Source of the DNA: Acidithrix ferrooxidans
GTDB taxonomy: Bacteria > Actinomycetota > Acidimicrobiia > Acidimicrobiales > Acidimicrobiaceae
Direction of reading: 5' to 3'
DNA: 34,687 bases
Assembly (NCBI RefSeq): GCF_000949295.1
Contig: NZ_JXYS01000017.1
Location: 1-34,687, forward strand
Shown here piece after piece: positions 31,769 to 34,687 of this stretch. Made by a program: the position numbers and the translations under genes. Positions within the stretch are counted from its first letter, which is position 1, and the number at the start of each line of letters is the position of its first letter. The notes under the pieces were generated by a model that was not told the origin of the DNA, ran no database searches, and saw only the letters and a program-made list of their open reading frames with translations.

Positions 31769-32665
31769 ATGTCTAGCCCGTTGACTGATCTTCAATCTGT
31801 CGTTATGGGACTCCTTCAGGGAGTCAGTGAGTTATTTCCTATCTCTTCTCTTGGTCATTCAGTAGTTTTTCCCGCACTTTTTGGTTGGAACAACCTAGTT
31901 GCCGCTCAAACCGCAAAGCACTCGTTTTTCCTAACGTTCCTAGTGAGTCTCCATGTTGCCACGGCTTTGGCACTGATTGTCTACTTTAGGAACGAATGGG
32001 TAAAGATAATTTCAGCATTCTTTCGATCGATCAAAAAAAGACGTATTGACGACAAATATGAAAGATTGGCATGGCTCTTGGTGGTCGCCACAATTCCCGC
32101 TGGAATAGTTGGCCTCATCTTCGATCATGTTTTAAAGAGTCTCTTCGCCAAACCCCTTGCGGCCTCAATATTTTTAATTGTAAATGGTGGCATCCTGATC
32201 GCTGGAGAAGCGATCATGAGACGCGCGATTAAAAACAAGGCGACGATATCCGCGGAAGGCAGAGATTGGGCAGAGGGAGAACGGCCCCTAGCAACGCTTA
32301 AGCTCAAAGAAGGCGTAATAATCGGAGTTGCCCAAATTTTTGCTCTCTTTGCAGGAATTTCCCGATCGGGTGTCACCATGGTCGCCGGTCTTGTTCGCGG
32401 TCTGGACCATGAAGATGCCGCTAGGTTCTCGTTCCTTCTGGCAACACCAATCATTCTTGCAGCTGGACTTTATAAACTGCCAGAGGTATTTGGATCCACC
32501 GGCAACGGCGTTAGAGTTCAGATGCTCATAGGTGGCGTAGCTGCATTTATTGCCGCATTTATCTCAGTTTCATTTCTATCGCGATACTTCAAGACCAAAA
32601 ATCTCCTTCCTTTTGCGGTCTATTCAATTGTGGCCGGTATCGCCCTAACAATTAGATTCTATTAA
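31769..32665 (+). CDS. uppP: Undecaprenyl-diphosphatase (UppP/BacA)
   Basis: A 298-residue polytopic membrane enzyme that removes a phosphate from undecaprenyl diphosphate, regenerating the lipid carrier for peptidoglycan; extra copies give bacitracin resistance. The two signature regions are present: GLLQGVSELFPISSLGH near the N-terminus (usually GxTEFLPISSSGH) and FAGISRSGVTMVAGLVRGL, then AARFSFLLATPI. About eight membrane segments are apparent. The first motif has F for L and L for S, so it is slightly divergent. AAAGG lies 5 bp before the ATG. It is a single gene with no operon partner. Confidence 0.93.
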   Translation: MSSPLTDLQSVVMGLLQGVSELFPISSLGHSVVFPALFGWNNLVAAQTAKHSFFLTFLVSLHVATALALIVYFRNEWVKIISAFFRSIKKRRIDDKYERLAWLLVVATIPAGIVGLIFDHVLKSLFAKPLAASIFLIVNGGILIAGEAIMRRAIKNKATISAEGRDWAEGERPLATLKLKEGVIIGVAQIFALFAGISRSGVTMVAGLVRGLDHEDAARFSFLLATPIILAAGLYKLPEVFGSTGNGVRVQMLIGGVAAFIAAFISVSFLSRYFKTKNLLPFAVYSIVAGIALTIRFY

Positions 32666-32750
32666 TAACGAGGGTCGCATTGACTATTGAGTTCAATGGA
32701 TAGATGCGATCTTAATTATCATCGCCTAGGTCGAAGGGAGACCACAAAAC

Positions 32751-33119
32751 GTGAGCGCGCTTTGGATTGCGATATTTGCTCCGCTTGGTGCATTGGCTCG
32801 CTACTATCAATCCAACTTAGTGGCAGGCGCATTTGGAAAATCTTTTCCATATGCAACCCTCTCGATAAATGTCATTGGCTCTTTCCTAATGGGCCTTTTA
32901 TTTTATTTCACTTTGGATCGCCTCAGCGTTTCACCATCTATTAGAGCTGGAGTGCTAACTGGATTTCTAGGTGCCTATACGACGTTTTCGACGTTCTCTA
33001 TCGAAACATTGAGTCTCTTTCAAGAAGGTAAGGTCACCAAGGCAATCTCTTACTCGCTCATGTCTGTTATTTTAGGATTGGGTGCAGTTTATCTTGGAAG
33101 CGTCCTAGGTAAGAAGTAG
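32751..33119 (+). CDS. crcB: Fluoride channel CrcB/FluC
   Basis: A 122-residue four-helix membrane protein that exports fluoride as a dual-topology dimer. Family marks are LGALARYY near the start, ATLSINVIGSFLMGLLF (the pore Asn and Gly) and TGFLGAYTTFSTFSIET, the phenylalanine track (usually GGFTTFSTF). Length is typical. The start is GTG at 32751 with AAGGGAG upstream at about 10 bp. The 85-bp leader shows no recognisable fluoride riboswitch. A DUF190 gene follows after 10 bp, a common pairing. Confidence 0.92.
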   Translation: MSALWIAIFAPLGALARYYQSNLVAGAFGKSFPYATLSINVIGSFLMGLLFYFTLDRLSVSPSIRAGVLTGFLGAYTTFSTFSIETLSLFQEGKVTKAISYSLMSVILGLGAVYLGSVLGKK

Positions 33120-33129
33120 TATTGCCATA

Positions 33130-33432
33130 ATGATGATGATCCATGTCTATCTAACTGAAGGCGACCGCGAAAAAAGGGCTTCCTTGGCCGATGTAGTTCT
33201 ACGCGAGCTGCACGACAACTCTCTGGCAACTGGTGCCACATTGCTACGCGCCGTTGGAGGCTTTGGAGAACACCGAGAGATCCACAAAGCTACAATTTTA
33301 AATCCAGAGGCACACCTTCCTTTGGTCATTGAATTCTTTGAAGAAAACGATGACGCAATGCGAGCCGTCAACTACCTAAAGAAGCACCCGGGCCTTAAAA
33401 TTATCAGTTGGCCCATCACTATTCACCAATAG
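33130..33432 (+). CDS. DUF190 protein linked to fluoride export
   Basis: A 100-residue soluble protein of the DUF190 family, ferredoxin-like and PII-like in fold. Visible family segments are IHVYLTEGDREKRASLADVV, ATLLRAVGGFGEHREIHKAT, LPLVIEFFEENDDAM and KIISWPITIH. Such genes commonly accompany crcB, and a regulatory role is suspected but unproven. It begins 10 bp after crcB and is probably co-transcribed. Three consecutive ATG codons start it, so the exact first residue is uncertain by one or two. Confidence 0.88.
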   Translation: MMMIHVYLTEGDREKRASLADVVLRELHDNSLATGATLLRAVGGFGEHREIHKATILNPEAHLPLVIEFFEENDDAMRAVNYLKKHPGLKIISWPITIHQ

Positions 33433-33907
33433 CCTTTGGTCTGGACAATCTTTCGACAATAAAGAGAAGCCTTGGGTCCTGATACCCATCTAAGGCTCTA
33501 AAACTACAGCGATAGATCCAATACAAAAGATCAAGTTGAACCCTTGTCCACCATCTTTAACTCGGCTCTCCTTACCATCATGTGCGTCACCAAGACCCCA
33601 TAACCGATAAGTAACGCCTGTACGATAAGAACTTTTGGGTCTTTCTGATTTGGCACTGCTAGCGCCTTTATCAGATCAGAAAGACAAGCACCGCACCTCT
33701 GCTACCTGATAACTTTTTTAGGCCTGAGAATTAACACCTGAAATAAAGTTAAATAGTTTGATTAGCATTTTCAGGGAAACGCCACATCAAATGCCCAATG
33801 ATGGATTCGATTGCGGTTCAAAAATCCACCTCTCAAAAAAGCGCCCAATCAAATAATTGTGGTCTGCTTAGCACCATAACCCGACCGTTGCATCTGAATG
33901 ATAAATG
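33433..33907. other. Gene-free stretch between DUF190 and tnpB
   Basis: About 475 bp. A candidate terminator for crcB-DUF190 is GCCTTGGGT/ACCC...AAGGC at 33469-33496, with a bulge. A second, stronger hairpin has perfect 11-bp arms GTCTTTCTGAT (33639-33649) and ATCAGAAAGAC (33675-33685), with a smaller GGC/GCC stem in its loop. CCTGAAA (33737-33743) and TTTCAGG (33769-33775) form a third inverted repeat. No gene was found. Confidence 0.5.
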
Positions 33908-33921
33908 GTGAGTCTACTCAC
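33908..33921 (-). repeat. Small hairpin spanning the tnpB stop codon
   Basis: GTGAG and CTCAC flank TCTA, which contains the tnpB stop (TAG on the minus strand). IS200/IS605-type elements carry subterminal hairpins near their right end and an omega RNA overlapping the tnpB 3' end, so this could belong to either. The element boundary was not located. Confidence 0.4.
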
Positions 33922-34687
33922 TAGATGCACCTTTTTCAAGGTTCTTCCCTCGGGCTTCATTCTCACTCGCCCGAGGGTCGTTCTTGCCTCTTTGAGCACC
34001 GCCAGTATTGCTAGCGGTCTTACGTTCTCTCTTGCGATGATGAGTCATCCCATCATCGCAACTGCCGCCTGTACCAAATGGCCTGGGAACGGGCAGGGCG
34101 CTGGACCCAACTGGCCCACAACTGATAACCGACCAGTCGCGGATATTCAATGAAGCATTCTCATCTCGATCCACCTCAACATGACAAGTATCACAGATAA
34201 GTCTCTTTGCGAGCTTTGCACCCGTGAGTCTGCCTGTGCAGTTGTGGTGGATTTGCGACGAGGGAAAGAAGCGATCTACAACGACTACCTTGACTCCGGC
34301 ACGTTCGGCCTTATAGGTAAGCGTTGGTTTGAAGGCTCCGAGTCCGGCATCAGATACCGAACGGCGCAATGCCCGTCTTCCCATACTTCGACCCATGGCA
34401 GCGATGTTAAGGTCTTCAATCTTAACTTCGCTGTAGTTATCCACCAGGTAACAGGTTAACTGATGGATACTTTCACGACGGACGTATACGGCTTTACGGT
34501 CTAACTTGACAAGCTTGGCTTTCGCTTGCCTGTGACCGTGTGATCCGGGTATCCGTCGGATGAGATTGCGCCCAACCCTACGACGCTCATTCATAGTAGC
34601 TCTGAGCGGAGCGGGGTTAGGAATAGCTGTCATGCTACCATTGCTGTCTGCGATAGTAGCAAGTGACCTTAGTCCTAGATCGACACC
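33914..34687 (-). CDS. tnpB: RNA-guided nuclease TnpB, 5' part beyond window edge
   Basis: The minus-strand frame is open to the window edge and gives 257 C-terminal residues of an IS200/IS605 or IS607-type TnpB. The start of the visible part, GVDLGLRSLATIADSNG, holds the RuvC-I aspartate; KIEDLNIAAM has the RuvC-II glutamate; and CDTCHVEVDRDENASLNIRD has the RuvC-III aspartate, so the nuclease triad looks intact. The zinc ribbon is unusual: the first half reads SSQIHHNCTG with one Cys, the second CDTC. A basic C-terminal extension of about 60 residues follows (HHRKRERK, NEARGKNLEKG). An ATG at 34633 begins an apparent 239-residue frame but is internal, since the RuvC-I motif lies upstream. 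No tnpA is visible. Confidence 0.85.
   Translation of the reverse strand, partial: GVDLGLRSLATIADSNGSMTAIPNPAPLRATMNERRRVGRNLIRRIPGSHGHRQAKAKLVKLDRKAVYVRRESIHQLTCYLVDNYSEVKIEDLNIAAMGRSMGRRALRRSVSDAGLGAFKPTLTYKAERAGVKVVVVDRFFPSSQIHHNCTGRLTGAKLAKRLICDTCHVEVDRDENASLNIRDWSVISCGPVGSSALPVPRPFGTGGSCDDGMTHHRKRERKTASNTGGAQRGKNDPRASENEARGKNLEKGASSE

Noticed and set aside
32666-32750. Fluoride riboswitch ahead of crcB
   Set aside because: The 85-bp leader does not show the conserved pseudoknot segments expected of the crcB motif.
34459-34633. ATG at 34633 as the true start of the tnpB gene
   Set aside because: The frame remains open upstream and contains the RuvC-I motif GVDLG, which must be part of the protein.

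Overview
The window looks like chromosomal DNA of a moderate-GC actinobacterium. The best pointer is the block crgA, pabA/trpG, pknB, pbpA, pstP, fhaB, fhaA, whose order and strands match the conserved actinobacterial cell-division and Ser/Thr-kinase locus. The AT-leaning composition and the reduced form of that locus (no pknA, no rodA) would fit an Acidimicrobiia-type lineage, but that placement is inference.

Layout. 1-868: edge-truncated IS630-type transposase on the minus strand. 1016-3984: minus-strand run of larB, larC (nickel-pincer cofactor synthesis) and an aldo/keto reductase. 3985-4566: gene-free, with a 13-bp unit repeated six times. 4567-8343: prephenate dehydratase, tRNA-Ser(UGA), a perfect 65-bp tandem duplication, a cation diffusion facilitator, and hisS. 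8828-14780: an accessory island made of two same-orientation copies of one IS1380-like element, each with its own 4-bp target duplication. Between them lies an AlbA_2/GHKL-ATPase regulator gene split by one in-frame TAA, with several palindromes and a relic fragment of a paralogue. 14777-19748: lipoprotein, DUF4395 membrane protein, adenine deaminase, thiolase. 20121-29295: a DPP-IV-like peptidase, then the cell-division/kinase locus. 29606-31604: a GNAT acetyltransferase, about 960 bp without a gene, tRNA-Leu(CAG) and tRNA-Ser(GCU). 31769-33432: undecaprenyl-diphosphatase, then a fluoride-export pair (CrcB/FluC and DUF190). 33914-34687: an edge-truncated TnpB.

How genes work together. The fhaA-fhaB-pstP-pbpA-pknB genes overlap or nearly touch and form one transcription unit: PASTA kinase and PP2C phosphatase set the phosphorylation state, FHA proteins read it, and the transpeptidase is an output in wall growth. 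UppP, elsewhere in the window, recycles the lipid carrier for the same wall. LarB and LarC are two of the three makers of the nickel-pincer nucleotide; LarE and a client enzyme are not in the window. CrcB and DUF190 form a small fluoride-tolerance unit.

The least ordinary material is the IS1380 island: a leader hairpin that pairs the transposase Shine-Dalgarno sequence, a 25-bp repeat whose copy number sets the reading frame of the transposase C-terminus, a stop codon shared by both copies, and a regulator broken by one in-frame stop. I found no convincing new defence or biosynthetic system, no CRISPR array and no rRNA gene.
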